Both the position numbers and the translations under genes were made by a program. A stretch of DNA of 34,102 nt from a virus, in IMG/VR virus record IMGVR_UViG_3300027969_000020, positions 1 to 34,102 of that record; one strand, written 5' to 3'. Numbering within the stretch: the stretch's first letter is position 1; every line of letters starts with the position of its first letter. Positions 20,846-28,982 of the stretch are shown one piece after another. Under the pieces are notes generated by a model that was not told where the DNA came from, did not search any database, and worked only from the letters and a program-made list of their open reading frames with translations.

Positions 20846-21315
20846 TGGCAACCAACATGATCACAGAGGCCGAGGCAGAAGCTGCAGGCAAAGGCGAGTA
20901 CCAATGCCCATTGGCCACCAGAGACGTCTTAACCAATCTGAAAAACAGAAACTGGGCATTTGAGAATGTCGGCTATGGACCAGCTAATCCAGATGACGCA
21001 AAGAACAATGTGATATTTTGGATCCGCAAGACTGTGATCTGGAACACCAATATTGATGAGGCCATGGGTATGCGATGCGGTAACTGCGCTGCGTTTATCC
21101 AGACCACCCAAATGCTCGATTGCATCAAGGCAGGCATTGAGGCTAAGAATCCAGAAGAGGAATCTGGCTATGACGAGGACGTCATTGAGACTGCACAGCT
21201 TGGATTTTGCGAACTGTTCCACTTCAAATGCGCTGGCACTCGCACGTGCGATGCCTGGCTAGTCGGTGGTCCAATCACTGATGCATCTGAGGAGAAGTTA
21301 GATGAATATGAATAA
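20845..21315 (+). CDS. Cys-rich conserved phage protein
   Basis: ATG 20845 overlaps the preceding TAA (TAATG), giving 156 aa. The frame runs upstream to a GTG, but the overlap favours the ATG. Two Cys clusters stand out: MRCGNCAAF near residue 77 and GFCELFHFKCAGTRTCDAW near 125-143. This could be a metal site (zinc or iron-sulfur). The C-terminus is acidic (ASEEKLDEYE). I recall relatives with RCGNCAxF and RTCDAWxxGGPI in marine phages and bacteria, all uncharacterised. Confidence 0.7.
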   Translation: MATNMITEAEAEAAGKGEYQCPLATRDVLTNLKNRNWAFENVGYGPANPDDAKNNVIFWIRKTVIWNTNIDEAMGMRCGNCAAFIQTTQMLDCIKAGIEAKNPEEESGYDEDVIETAQLGFCELFHFKCAGTRTCDAWLVGGPITDASEEKLDEYE

Positions 21316-21466
21316 AAAGATCTGGAATCAAGCTCGGCCAAAAAACTTAGGTGAGCCAAAGAAGCTGTCTCCAGCTGATAAGAAGTCAGCGCAGGCCAGC
21401 GCTAAAGCAGCTGGGCGCCCATACCCAAATTTGATTGACAACATGAATGCAGCCAAAAAGAAATGA
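21302..21466 (+). CDS. 54-aa basic protein with RPYPNLIDNM motif
   Basis: The frame runs ATG 21302 to TGA 21466 and encodes MNMNKKIWNQARPKNLGEPK, KLSPADKKSAQASAKAAGRP and YPNLIDNMNAAKKK. It overlaps the Cys-rich gene by 14 bases and the next gene by 4. The pattern PKxLGxPKxLSPxxKxxAxxxAxAAGRxYPNLxDN is a recurrent one in phage genomes in my memory. It is strongly basic. Its function is unknown. Confidence 0.7.
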   Translation: MNMNKKIWNQARPKNLGEPKKLSPADKKSAQASAKAAGRPYPNLIDNMNAAKKK

Positions 21467-21789
21467 GCAAATACAAAGATCCTAAAGGCGGGTTGACCGA
21501 GGCTGGCAGGCGCAAGTTCGAGCGCTCTGGTGAAAGCAAAAACCTCCAACCTGGTGTCAAAGCATCTAACCCAACAGGGCAAGACGCTAGGCGCAAGGGA
21601 TCTTTTTTAACTCGGTTCTTTACCAACCCCAGCGGTCCACTGGTGGACAAGAAGGGTGAGCCAACCAGGCTGGCGCTGTCTGCCAATGCATGGGGTGAGC
21701 CAGTACCAAAGACAGCTGATGCAGCTGCTCGATTAGCAGCCAAAGGCAGGGCGATTCTAAAAAGATACCAAGCAAGCAAGAAAGATTAA
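21463..21789 (+). CDS. 108-aa conserved protein, DUF6321-like
   Basis: Coupled to the previous gene by ATGA. The sequence DPKGGLTEAGRRKFERS, RRKGSFLTRFFTNPSGPLVD and PTRLALSANAWGEPVP is a highly conserved block I recall from cyanophage and other phage genomes under DUF6321. It is basic and probably compact. It directly precedes the portal gene, so a head-assembly or packaging role is likely but unproven. Confidence 0.75.
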   Translation: MSKYKDPKGGLTEAGRRKFERSGESKNLQPGVKASNPTGQDARRKGSFLTRFFTNPSGPLVDKKGEPTRLALSANAWGEPVPKTADAAARLAAKGRAILKRYQASKKD

Positions 21790-21790
21790 T

Positions 21791-23350
21791 ATGGCAAAAA
21801 TGAGCGTAGAGCAAATTCTGCAGCGACACAAAATAGCGCAGAACAAAAAGGATGACTTTCGCAGTCTCTATGAAGACGCTATGGAGTTTGCCCTGCCCCA
21901 GCGCAATCTCTATGGTGGCGAGTACGAGGGTAAGGTAGGCGGTAAACGCAAGATGACCAGGGTGTTTGACTCTACGGCCATCAACTCTACCCAGCGCTTT
22001 GCTAATCGTCTGCAATCTGGCATCTTCCCGCCACAGCGTAAGTGGTGCAGGCTTGAGCCTGGCACGGACATACCAATGGATCGCAAGAGCCAGGTGCAGA
22101 TGATGCTTGATATGTACAGCGACAAGATGTTTAGCGTCCTAAAGCAGTCTAACTTTGACATTGCTATGGGTGAGTTCTTGCTAGATCTCTCTGTTGGCAC
22201 AGCTGTCATGCTGATCCAAAAGGGTGATGCTGTTAACCCCATCAACTTTATCCCTGTCCCGCAGTACCTGGTCAGCTTTGAAGAGGGCGCCAATGGCCAG
22301 GTGGATAACGTCTATCGCAAGATGCGGATTAAAGGCGAGTCCATCCAGATGCAATGGAAAGATGCAGAGATCCCACCAGATCTGCAGCGCCTAATTGCTG
22401 ACAAACCAACAGAAGAAGTAGATTTGATTGAGGCCACCGTGCTTAACCTAGACCGTGGTGACTACGGTTACTACGTGATCCATGAAAAGTCTAAATCTCA
22501 GCTGGTTTACCGCAAGCTCAAATCTAGCCCATGGGTGGTGTCACGCTACATGAAGGTGGCTGGCGAGATATATGGCCGTGGTCCAGTGCTGACTGCCCTG
22601 CCAGACATCAAGACCCTTAACAAGGTCAAAGAGTTGCTACTCAAGAATGCCAGCCTGGCGATCACTGGTGTCTACACTGCAGCTGATGATGGTGTGCTAA
22701 ACCCAGCCAACGTGAAGATCACGCCTGGGGCGATCATTCCAGTGGCCAGGAACGGTGGACCACAGGGTGAGGCGCTTAAACCGCTGCCACGTGCTGGTGA
22801 CTTCAACGTCTCCCAGCTGGTGATCAATGACTTGGTGCAATCCATCAAGCGCACACTGCTCGATGAGAGCTTGCCTCCAGATAATATGTCGGCCAGATCG
22901 GCCACTGAGGTGGTAGAGCGCATGAAGGAGTTGGCTCAAAACCTTGGCTCTGCCTTTGGCCGTTTGATCAATGAGACGATGATTCCGCTGGTTACCAAGA
23001 TCCTAGAGGTCATGGATGCTGATGGCATGATTGTGTTGCCCATCCAGGTTAACGGTCTAGAGGTCAAGGTTAGCCCTGTCTCTCCGCTGGCCATGGCTCA
23101 GAACATGGACGAGATCAACAACATATTGCAGTTTATGCAGATCACCGCTGGCATGGGTCCAGAAGGCCAGATGGCCATCAAGGCTGGCACTGCCATTGAC
23201 TACATTGCCGACAAGCTCGGTGTGCCTATCCAGGTGCGTACTACTGGCGAGGAGCGTAAAGCGATGATGCAACAGATGGCGCAGGCTGCCATGATGGCAC
23301 AGCAGCAGCAAGGTGCGTTACCAGCGCCAGCAGGCGAGGCTATGGCATGA
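21791..23350 (+). CDS. Portal protein (podovirus head-to-tail connector)
   Basis: This 519-aa protein matches the podovirus head-tail connector family (PF12236). Landmarks are DSTAINSTQRFANRLQSGIF (about residues 57-76), FPPQRKWCRLEPG, YGRGPVLTALPDIKTLNKV (about 257-275) and a Gln/Met-rich C-terminus (MMQQMAQAAMMAQQQQ). Twelve copies should form the ring through which terminase pumps DNA and to which the tail attaches. Length is typical. The start is ATG 21791 right after the previous stop; the end overlaps the next gene by 4 bases. Confidence 0.95.
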   Translation: MAKMSVEQILQRHKIAQNKKDDFRSLYEDAMEFALPQRNLYGGEYEGKVGGKRKMTRVFDSTAINSTQRFANRLQSGIFPPQRKWCRLEPGTDIPMDRKSQVQMMLDMYSDKMFSVLKQSNFDIAMGEFLLDLSVGTAVMLIQKGDAVNPINFIPVPQYLVSFEEGANGQVDNVYRKMRIKGESIQMQWKDAEIPPDLQRLIADKPTEEVDLIEATVLNLDRGDYGYYVIHEKSKSQLVYRKLKSSPWVVSRYMKVAGEIYGRGPVLTALPDIKTLNKVKELLLKNASLAITGVYTAADDGVLNPANVKITPGAIIPVARNGGPQGEALKPLPRAGDFNVSQLVINDLVQSIKRTLLDESLPPDNMSARSATEVVERMKELAQNLGSAFGRLINETMIPLVTKILEVMDADGMIVLPIQVNGLEVKVSPVSPLAMAQNMDEINNILQFMQITAGMGPEGQMAIKAGTAIDYIADKLGVPIQVRTTGEERKAMMQQMAQAAMMAQQQQGALPAPAGEAMA

Positions 23351-23604
23351 GCGGGTGGGATGACCTAGAGGCAGAGCCTGCTGCCTTTGAACCTGATCAA
23401 GACAGGGTAGATCTGAACCTCCAGGTGGCAAAAACCTTTGCCAGTGCTGAAGGTCAAAAAGTGTTGGCGTGGCTGCGAGAGTTCTATCTTGAGCAACCGT
23501 GTTGGCAACCAGGCTCTGACAGTTCGCTGGGAGTGTTCCGAGAGGGGCAAAACAGCGTGGTCAGGGATATTGAAAATAGAATCCGAAAGGCTAAACAAAG
23601 ATGA
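23347..23604 (+). CDS. Bbp19-like small protein
   Basis: This 85-aa protein between portal and scaffold has VAKTFASAEGQKVLAWLREF, then SSLGVFREGQNSVVRDIENR. This matches the pattern of Bordetella phage BPP-1 Bbp19 (FxxxxGxxVLxWL, FREGQNSxVRxIxxRI). The role is not known; its location between portal and scaffold suggests head assembly. It overlaps both neighbours by 4 bases (ATGA). Confidence 0.8.
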   Translation: MSGWDDLEAEPAAFEPDQDRVDLNLQVAKTFASAEGQKVLAWLREFYLEQPCWQPGSDSSLGVFREGQNSVVRDIENRIRKAKQR

Positions 23605-24365
23605 GTGATGCAAATGACAACCCAGGCCTGCTGGCTGGTGCAGACGAAAGCACAGACCAGCCGACAACCGAGGGCCAAGAGCAGACAATCAGTCACGTAC
23701 AAGGTGACCCTACCGAGCAAGACGATACCCCACTGGAGCGCCCTGACTTCTGGCCAGAAAAATTCTGGAACAAGGACGATCAAGCCCCAGACCTAGAGGG
23801 AATCAGCAAGTCTTACGTGGAGCTAGAGAAGAAGTTCCGAGCTGGTGGCCACAAACCCCCAGAGAATGGCGAGTACGACATTGGCGGTCTAGGCCTCAAA
23901 GGTGATGACCCAGTGGTCAAAAGCTATGTGGGCTGGGCGCAGAAGTACGGTATTAGCCAGCAAGCCTTTGAAGACCTGGCACGTGAGGTCACTGGTATTG
24001 GCGCTAACAACATAGCAGAAACCCGCCAGAGCATGGCAGACGAGCTGGAGAAACTTGGACCCAATGCCAAGGCCATCATCAACAACATGGCTGGCTGGGG
24101 CAGAGGTATGGTGCAAAAGGGTATCTGGAGCCAGGAAGAGTTTCAAGAGTTCACCCGCTGGGGTGATACCGCTGCGGGTATTAAGACCCTGCAAAAGCTC
24201 AGAGAAACCTATGAGGGTAGAGTGCCAACAGACACATTGAAACCAGACGCTGCTGGCTCATTGTCAAAAGAAGAGCTGGACGCCATGGTGGCTAATCCAG
24301 AGTACAAGACAAACCCAAGCTACCGAGCCAAGGTAGAGAAGTTGTTCGAGAAGATGTACGGTTAA
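23601..24365 (+). CDS. Scaffolding protein (probable)
   Basis: This 254-aa acidic protein lies between portal and capsid, the normal position for the scaffold that guides prohead assembly. The N-terminus is disordered and acidic (TTEGQEQTISHVQGDPTEQD). A conserved segment RPDFWPEKFWNKDDQ, LEGISKSYVELEKKF near residues 47-77 is typical of T7-type scaffold or capsid-assembly proteins. The C-terminus is helical and basic (YRAKVEKLFEKMYG). A strong terminator follows 24 bases after its stop. Confidence 0.85.
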   Translation: MSDANDNPGLLAGADESTDQPTTEGQEQTISHVQGDPTEQDDTPLERPDFWPEKFWNKDDQAPDLEGISKSYVELEKKFRAGGHKPPENGEYDIGGLGLKGDDPVVKSYVGWAQKYGISQQAFEDLAREVTGIGANNIAETRQSMADELEKLGPNAKAIINNMAGWGRGMVQKGIWSQEEFQEFTRWGDTAAGIKTLQKLRETYEGRVPTDTLKPDAAGSLSKEELDAMVANPEYKTNPSYRAKVEKLFEKMYG

Positions 24366-24388
24366 CGGCAAGCAGTTGCCAACTTTAT

Positions 24389-24416
24389 AGCCAGGTGTAA
24401 CAGCCTGGCTTTTTTT
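24389..24416 (+). terminator. Intrinsic terminator after the scaffold gene
   Basis: AGCCAGG (24389-24395) and CCTGGCT (24404-24410) form a perfect 7-bp stem with an 8-base loop, followed by an unbroken run of seven T. It separates the packaging/portal operon from the capsid unit. Confidence 0.92.
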
Positions 24417-24426
24417 ATTTAAAAAG

Positions 24427-24457
24427 TTGACACAATCATAAAAATATGATTTAGAAT
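24427..24457 (+). promoter_or_regulatory. Sigma70-type promoter for the capsid unit
   Basis: TTGACA (24427-24432) is a perfect -35, and TAGAAT (24452-24457) matches five of six -10 bases, with a long 19-bp spacer. The spacer contains ATCATA-AAAA-TATGAT (24435-24450), a perfect inverted repeat that could be an operator. It lies just after the terminator and 139 bases before the capsid ATG. Confidence 0.75.
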
Positions 24458-24595
24458 GTAAGCACTGACAACCGCAAGGCCAGTGACGATAGTAGTCTAT
24501 CCAGGGGTGCGCTGTAAGGCACAAGTCTTGGCCCAGAGCTTTCTGGACAACCGTTGGCGATAAACATTTCATCAACCGTTTTCTAGGAGAAAACA
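24458..24595 (+). ncRNA. Candidate structured 5' leader of the capsid mRNA
   Basis: The 138-base leader can fold by eye into a three-way junction: closing stem GGCCA (24478-24482) with TGGCC (24529-24533), enclosing hairpin GATAG-TAGT-CTATC (24488-24501) and hairpin GTGC/GCAC (24507-24522). It is followed by hairpin CCAGA-GCTT-TCTGG (24533-24546). GACAACCG occurs twice and CAACCG a third time. AGGAGA precedes the ATG. It does not match a riboswitch class I know. It may stabilise the capsid mRNA or control its translation. Confidence 0.45.
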
Positions 24596-25438
24596 ATGGC
24601 AGTTAGTATCTCTAATGCTTTTGTAACCCTGTTCGACACGGAAGTAAAACAAGCGTATCAAGCTGATGCTGTCTTGCGTAATACTGTTCGTCTACGTACT
24701 GGCGTTACTGCAAGCACACACAAGTTCCCAAAGATCGGCTCTGGCGTTGCACAAGTTCGTGTACCACAGACTGACGTTACTCCACTCAACGTCACCTATT
24801 CACAAGCAACTGTCACTTTGACAGACTACATTGCTGCTGAGTACTCTGACATTTTCAACCAAGCTAAAGTTAACTTTGACGAGCGCCAAGAATTGGTGCA
24901 AGTTGTTGCTAAAGCTATTGGCCGTAGATCAGACCAGATGATCATTGACGCATTGGCAGCATCAAGCACCAGCTTGACCGTTGCTACTAGCATCGGTGGT
25001 GCTGGTACAAACTTGAACATGGCTAAATTGCGTGAAGCTGCACGTTTGCTAAACACTGCAAACGTACCCGCAGAAGATCGCTACATCTTGATCCATGCAT
25101 CACAGTTGTCTAGCTTGTTGTCTGAGACATCAGTCACCAGCTCTGACTTCAACACTGTGAAGGCCTTGGTTCAAGGTGATATCACTACATTTATGGGCTT
25201 TAACTTTGTGACTATCGGTGACCGCTCTGAAGGTGGTTTAACTGGTGGTGGCTCTGGTTCTACCCGCAAAGTGTATGCCTATCACAAAATGGCAGTCGGC
25301 ATGGCTGAGAGCATGGCAATTCGTTCTGAAATCAACTACATCCCTGAGAAAACCTCTTGGTTAGTTAGCTCGATGTTCAGTGCTGGCGCTGTTGCTATCG
25401 ATGCTGGTGGTTGCGTTGACATCACTTGTACAGAATAA
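24596..25438 (+). CDS. Major capsid protein
   Basis: This 280-aa protein follows scaffold and has its own promoter, leader and strong AGGAGA site, as expected for the most abundant virion protein. MAVSISNAFVTLFDTEVKQA, TVRLRTGVTASTHKFPKIGS and YSDIFNQAKVNFDERQELVQ look like the N-arm and E-loop region, and the end (YIPEKTSWLVSSMFSAGAVA) like the A/P domain close of HK97-fold capsids of podoviruses with this portal type. The length is near the small end for the fold. Codon choice seems optimised (frequent GTT, GCT, AAC). Confidence 0.9.
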   Translation: MAVSISNAFVTLFDTEVKQAYQADAVLRNTVRLRTGVTASTHKFPKIGSGVAQVRVPQTDVTPLNVTYSQATVTLTDYIAAEYSDIFNQAKVNFDERQELVQVVAKAIGRRSDQMIIDALAASSTSLTVATSIGGAGTNLNMAKLREAARLLNTANVPAEDRYILIHASQLSSLLSETSVTSSDFNTVKALVQGDITTFMGFNFVTIGDRSEGGLTGGGSGSTRKVYAYHKMAVGMAESMAIRSEINYIPEKTSWLVSSMFSAGAVAIDAGGCVDITCTE

Positions 25439-25450
25439 GGAGTACACATC

Positions 25451-25732
25451 ATGGCATTTTCCGCAACAGGCTTTAACGCTATCGGTGGTCAGTCTAAATC
25501 TGGCAACGCACCAGCTATTTATAGCTATTCATCAGCTGACGCTCAATCAGTAATTCGTGCCTCTGGCTACTTCAACTCTGTCGCATCAGTGTTGAAAGTC
25601 GGTGACATCATTTTCTGCTACAGCGCTACTGGCGGTACACCAGTAATGTCTACCGCTTACGTGAACAGCAACGCCTCTGGCGTGGTTGACATCACTGACG
25701 GTGTGACCGTAACTGCAACTGATACTGATTAA
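25451..25732 (+). CDS. Capsid decoration protein (probable)
   Basis: This 93-aa protein is co-transcribed with the capsid gene, 12 bases downstream, with AAGGAG upstream. FNAIGGQSKSGNAPAIYSYS, then VGDIIFCYSATGGTPVMSTA and DGVTVTATDTD match a small beta-rich protein commonly next to capsid genes of this phage type. It likely trims or decorates the shell. A terminator follows at once, so capsid and decoration form a two-gene unit. Confidence 0.75.
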   Translation: MAFSATGFNAIGGQSKSGNAPAIYSYSSADAQSVIRASGYFNSVASVLKVGDIIFCYSATGGTPVMSTAYVNSNASGVVDITDGVTVTATDTD

Positions 25733-25750
25733 TCGGTAGTCAAGTAAGTA

Positions 25751-25786
25751 GGCCAACTTCTAGTTAGCTGGAGGTTGGCCTTTCTC
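25751..25786 (+). terminator. Terminator after the capsid-decoration unit
   Basis: GGCCAACTTCT (25751-25761) pairs with GGAGGTTGGCC (25770-25780), an 11-bp stem including two G-T pairs and an 8-base loop, followed by TTTCTC. The T-run is weak, so termination may be partial and let some transcripts run into the tail genes. Confidence 0.75.
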
Positions 25787-25803
25787 ACATTTTGGGGTGA
25801 TAT

Positions 25804-26418
25804 ATGGCAAGTGGCGATACCGATCTAAAAGTATGCTCAGACGCCCTGCTAATGCTAGGCGCTAAGTCGATCTCTTCATTCAATGAAGGCACAGACGCAT
25901 CTAACATCTGTGATCGCATCTACCCAGACCTCAAGAAATCTACGCTCCAGTCTTATCCCTGGAGCTTTACGTTTAAGAAGGTGCAGCTGGCGCAGACAAT
26001 CAATACGCCAGTTAACCAGTATCGCTACGAGTACCAGCTGCCATCAGACCGTCTTGGCACTATTCGTAGGGCTTACAACTCCACCGAGGTGGGTGCTAGA
26101 ACATTTACAGATTGGGTTATCCAGGGCGATAAATTGCTGACCAATGAAACAACTGTTGTCATTGATTACCAATATCTTCCCACTGAATCTGAGATGCCTA
26201 GCTATTTCATTCAGCTGCTCAAGTACATGATGACCTGGCACCTGGCAGACCCAATTACAGATCAGATCAGCAAGACCCAGTACTGGCAAGGCATTGCTAC
26301 TGGTGGACCAGTAGAGAATAACCGTGGTGGTTACTTTCGCACAGCTATGGTTATTGATGGCCAAGGCAATACCACTCAGAGTTTTGAAGACTTCAGCCTG
26401 ATTGCTGTGAGGAACTAA
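25804..26418 (+). CDS. Tail tubular protein A-like (adaptor/gatekeeper)
   Basis: This 204-aa protein resembles T7 gp11-type proteins that attach to the portal. Its N-terminal motif is LKVCSDALLMLGAKSISSFN, then ICDRIYPDLKKSTLQSYPWS (residues 36-55), a pattern typical of the family, followed by YEYQLPSDRLGTIRRAY. It should form the dodecameric ring below the portal. Its TAA overlaps the ATG of the nozzle gene (TAATG), as commonly seen for this gene pair. Confidence 0.88.
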   Translation: MASGDTDLKVCSDALLMLGAKSISSFNEGTDASNICDRIYPDLKKSTLQSYPWSFTFKKVQLAQTINTPVNQYRYEYQLPSDRLGTIRRAYNSTEVGARTFTDWVIQGDKLLTNETTVVIDYQYLPTESEMPSYFIQLLKYMMTWHLADPITDQISKTQYWQGIATGGPVENNRGGYFRTAMVIDGQGNTTQSFEDFSLIAVRN

Positions 26419-28400
26419 TGTCTCGATTAGTTTCTTTCCAAACCAACTTCAGTAGCGGTGAATTAGATCCGCTGTTGAGGGCTAGGGTTGACTTAAATCA
26501 ATACCAAAATGGTGCTGAGACACTGACTAACGTCATTGTGCAGCCACAAGGTGGTGTGCGTAGACGTGGTGGCTTGAAGTACTTGTTTGAACTACCAAGC
26601 GCTGCAGCACCAGCCAGTGGCACTCGCTCGGTGGCCTTTGAGTTCTCTGTGGATGACAGTTATATGCTGATCTTCACTAACCAGAGAATGTATATTTTTA
26701 AGGATAAGACTCAGATCACCAACATCAATGGTGGTGGCCTAGACTATTTGGCGGTTACTGCGGTGACTAGTTCTATTCTGTCAACTATGGTCTGGACTCA
26801 GTCTGCAGACACATTGATACTTGTCCATAAAGATATCCAGCCAATCAAGATTGTGCGTGGTGCTACAGATGCCACATGGACGGTGAGCAATATCAGCTTT
26901 ATCAGCATTCCAAAGTATGCGTTCACCATTGCACTGTCTAACCCAGCAGGCACATTGACGCCAAGCGCTAAGTCTGGCGAGATCACTTTGACTGCCAGTT
27001 CTGCAGTGTTTAGCTCTGGCTCTGTCGGCCAATACATCAATGCCACTCCGCAAGGTAGGGCAAGGATCGTGGCTTACACAAGCACTACCGTGGTGAGCGC
27101 TGTGACCGAGATACCGTTCTTTGATACCACTGCGATTGCCAATGGATCGTGGGAGCTGGAGTCTGGCTATGAGGATGTGTGGTCAAGCACTAAGGGCTGG
27201 CCAAGGAGCTGCACATTCCATGAGGGACGTCTGTACTTTGGTGGATCAAAGACTCGGCCAAGCACCATATGGGGCAGCAAGGTGGCGCAGTTCTTTGACT
27301 TCAACCCTGACCAGGCTTATGACGATGATGCGGTGGAGGCCACGCTAGATACCAACAGCTTGAACGTGATCATTGACATCATCAGTGGCCGTGACTTGCA
27401 AGTGTTCACTAGCGGTGGTGAGTTCTATGTCCCACAAAATGGCTTAGATCCAATCACGCCAACTAACTTCTTTGTTAAGGCCGTGTCTCGCAATGGTGCT
27501 AGAGAAGGCATCCGAGTTCAAATTCTGCAGTCTGGTACGTTGTATGTGCAGCGCCAGGGCAAGGCTCTTAATGAGTTCCAGTTCTCTGACACTACCCTGT
27601 CCTACGTGAGCCAGTCAATCAGCTTGCTGTCTAGCCACTTGATCAATACACCAACTGAGTTGGCGTTGCGTAAGAACACTAGCACTGAAGAGACAGATAC
27701 GCTGTTCATGTTGAATGGCGATGGCACGATTGCTAACTACAGCATTCTGCGCCAGCAAAACGTGGTGGCTCCAAGCAAGCTCACTACTGATGGCCTATTC
27801 AAAGATATTGGCGTGGATATCGAGGATATCTACGTAGTAGTCAAGCGCACGTTTAATAGTGTGGACAAATATTTTGTAGAAGTTTTTGATACCACGGTGT
27901 TCACAGATTGTGCGTTTACTGGTGGGGTGGCCACAACGATATCAAGCCTGCCACACATTGGTAAGACTTTGAATGTCAAAGCAGATGGCTCTGTGCTGTC
28001 TGACGAGATAGTTAGCGGTGGTGGTTCTATCACTATGGATAGAGCGAGTACCAGTAGCTATGAGGTAGGCCTGCCATTTAATGTGAGCATTGTGACTTTG
28101 CCGATTGAGCCAAGGCTCCAGGTAGGCGCTAGGACTGGCTTTGTCAAGCGCATTGTTGAAGTCAATGCCATCCTGTATCAGACCCAGCACATTGTGGTTA
28201 ACAACAACCTAGTGCCAATTCGCACGTTGGACACTGCAAGCATCATGGACAATGATGTGCCAGAGTTCACTGGTACTAAGTTGATATCAGGTATCAGTGG
28301 CTATGACCAAGATGCCCAAATAACTATCACTCAGACCTTGCCACTCAAGCTCAATTTGTTGGGCATGGAGTACAAGATTAGCGTGTATGGAGGCACATAA
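26418..28400 (+). CDS. Tail tubular protein B-like (nozzle)
   Basis: This 660-aa protein follows the adaptor gene and starts MSRLVSFQTNFSSGELDPLL, with QPQGGVRRRGGLKYLFEL near residues 42-60. This N-terminal pattern is strongly conserved in podovirus tail nozzle proteins (T7 gp12 role). The segment GWPRSCTFHEGRLYFGGSKT (about 260-280) is another family landmark. It should form the tip ring to which fibres attach and through which DNA passes. The length is shorter than T7 gp12 (about 790 aa). Confidence 0.88.
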   Translation: MSRLVSFQTNFSSGELDPLLRARVDLNQYQNGAETLTNVIVQPQGGVRRRGGLKYLFELPSAAAPASGTRSVAFEFSVDDSYMLIFTNQRMYIFKDKTQITNINGGGLDYLAVTAVTSSILSTMVWTQSADTLILVHKDIQPIKIVRGATDATWTVSNISFISIPKYAFTIALSNPAGTLTPSAKSGEITLTASSAVFSSGSVGQYINATPQGRARIVAYTSTTVVSAVTEIPFFDTTAIANGSWELESGYEDVWSSTKGWPRSCTFHEGRLYFGGSKTRPSTIWGSKVAQFFDFNPDQAYDDDAVEATLDTNSLNVIIDIISGRDLQVFTSGGEFYVPQNGLDPITPTNFFVKAVSRNGAREGIRVQILQSGTLYVQRQGKALNEFQFSDTTLSYVSQSISLLSSHLINTPTELALRKNTSTEETDTLFMLNGDGTIANYSILRQQNVVAPSKLTTDGLFKDIGVDIEDIYVVVKRTFNSVDKYFVEVFDTTVFTDCAFTGGVATTISSLPHIGKTLNVKADGSVLSDEIVSGGGSITMDRASTSSYEVGLPFNVSIVTLPIEPRLQVGARTGFVKRIVEVNAILYQTQHIVVNNNLVPIRTLDTASIMDNDVPEFTGTKLISGISGYDQDAQITITQTLPLKLNLLGMEYKISVYGGT

Positions 28401-28979
28401 ATGGAAGCAGTAGCACTTTACTTTGCCGAGGCTGGCACTGCAGCTGCAGCTGCTGAAACTGTAGGTGTCATTGAGGCGGGATCAATTGCAGCTGGAACTA
28501 TGCCAGTTGCACCATCACTGTTTACTGCATCCAATCTATCAATGGCCAGTAGCGCATTCAGTGCCATATCCAGTGTTTCGCAAGGCTATGCACAGGCCGA
28601 TTACTATCGCCTGCAAGGCTCTCAGGCAGAGCTACAAGGCCGTCAAAACGCATTGAACTATAACCGCCAGGCATACCAGCTTTTAGAGCGCCAGCAACGT
28701 CTGGCAGGCACCGTAAGGGCAAGGGCTGTAGCAGGCGGTGTAGACCCATTGTCTGGCTCACCCATGACTGTTGAGCAGTCAAATGCTTACCGTGCTGGCA
28801 ACGAGATCCAGATCTTGAATGAAAATGCACAGCTGGCGCTTTCTGGTGGCCTGGCTATATCTCAGTCATTCAATGCTGCAGCAAGTTCTGCAGAAGAGTT
28901 TGGCTTGATGTCGGGTGCTGCCAAAGGTTTGCTGGCTGGCGCTACATACCAAACTACAAAAATACCACGTAGGGCATAA
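28401..28979 (+). CDS. Internal virion protein, gp14-like position
   Basis: This 192-aa protein begins right after the nozzle stop. It has an Ala-rich hydrophobic N-terminus (FAEAGTAAAAAETVGVIEAG) and a helical middle with DYYRLQGSQAELQGRQNALN, RQQRLAGTVRARAVAGGVD and PLSGSPMTVEQSNAY. The RARxAxxGVxxxSGSP motif is typical of the small internal virion proteins at the T7 gp14 position, which form a channel in the outer membrane after ejection. Function is inferred from this motif and from gene order. Confidence 0.8.
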   Translation: MEAVALYFAEAGTAAAAAETVGVIEAGSIAAGTMPVAPSLFTASNLSMASSAFSAISSVSQGYAQADYYRLQGSQAELQGRQNALNYNRQAYQLLERQQRLAGTVRARAVAGGVDPLSGSPMTVEQSNAYRAGNEIQILNENAQLALSGGLAISQSFNAAASSAEEFGLMSGAAKGLLAGATYQTTKIPRRA

Positions 28980-28982
28980 GAC

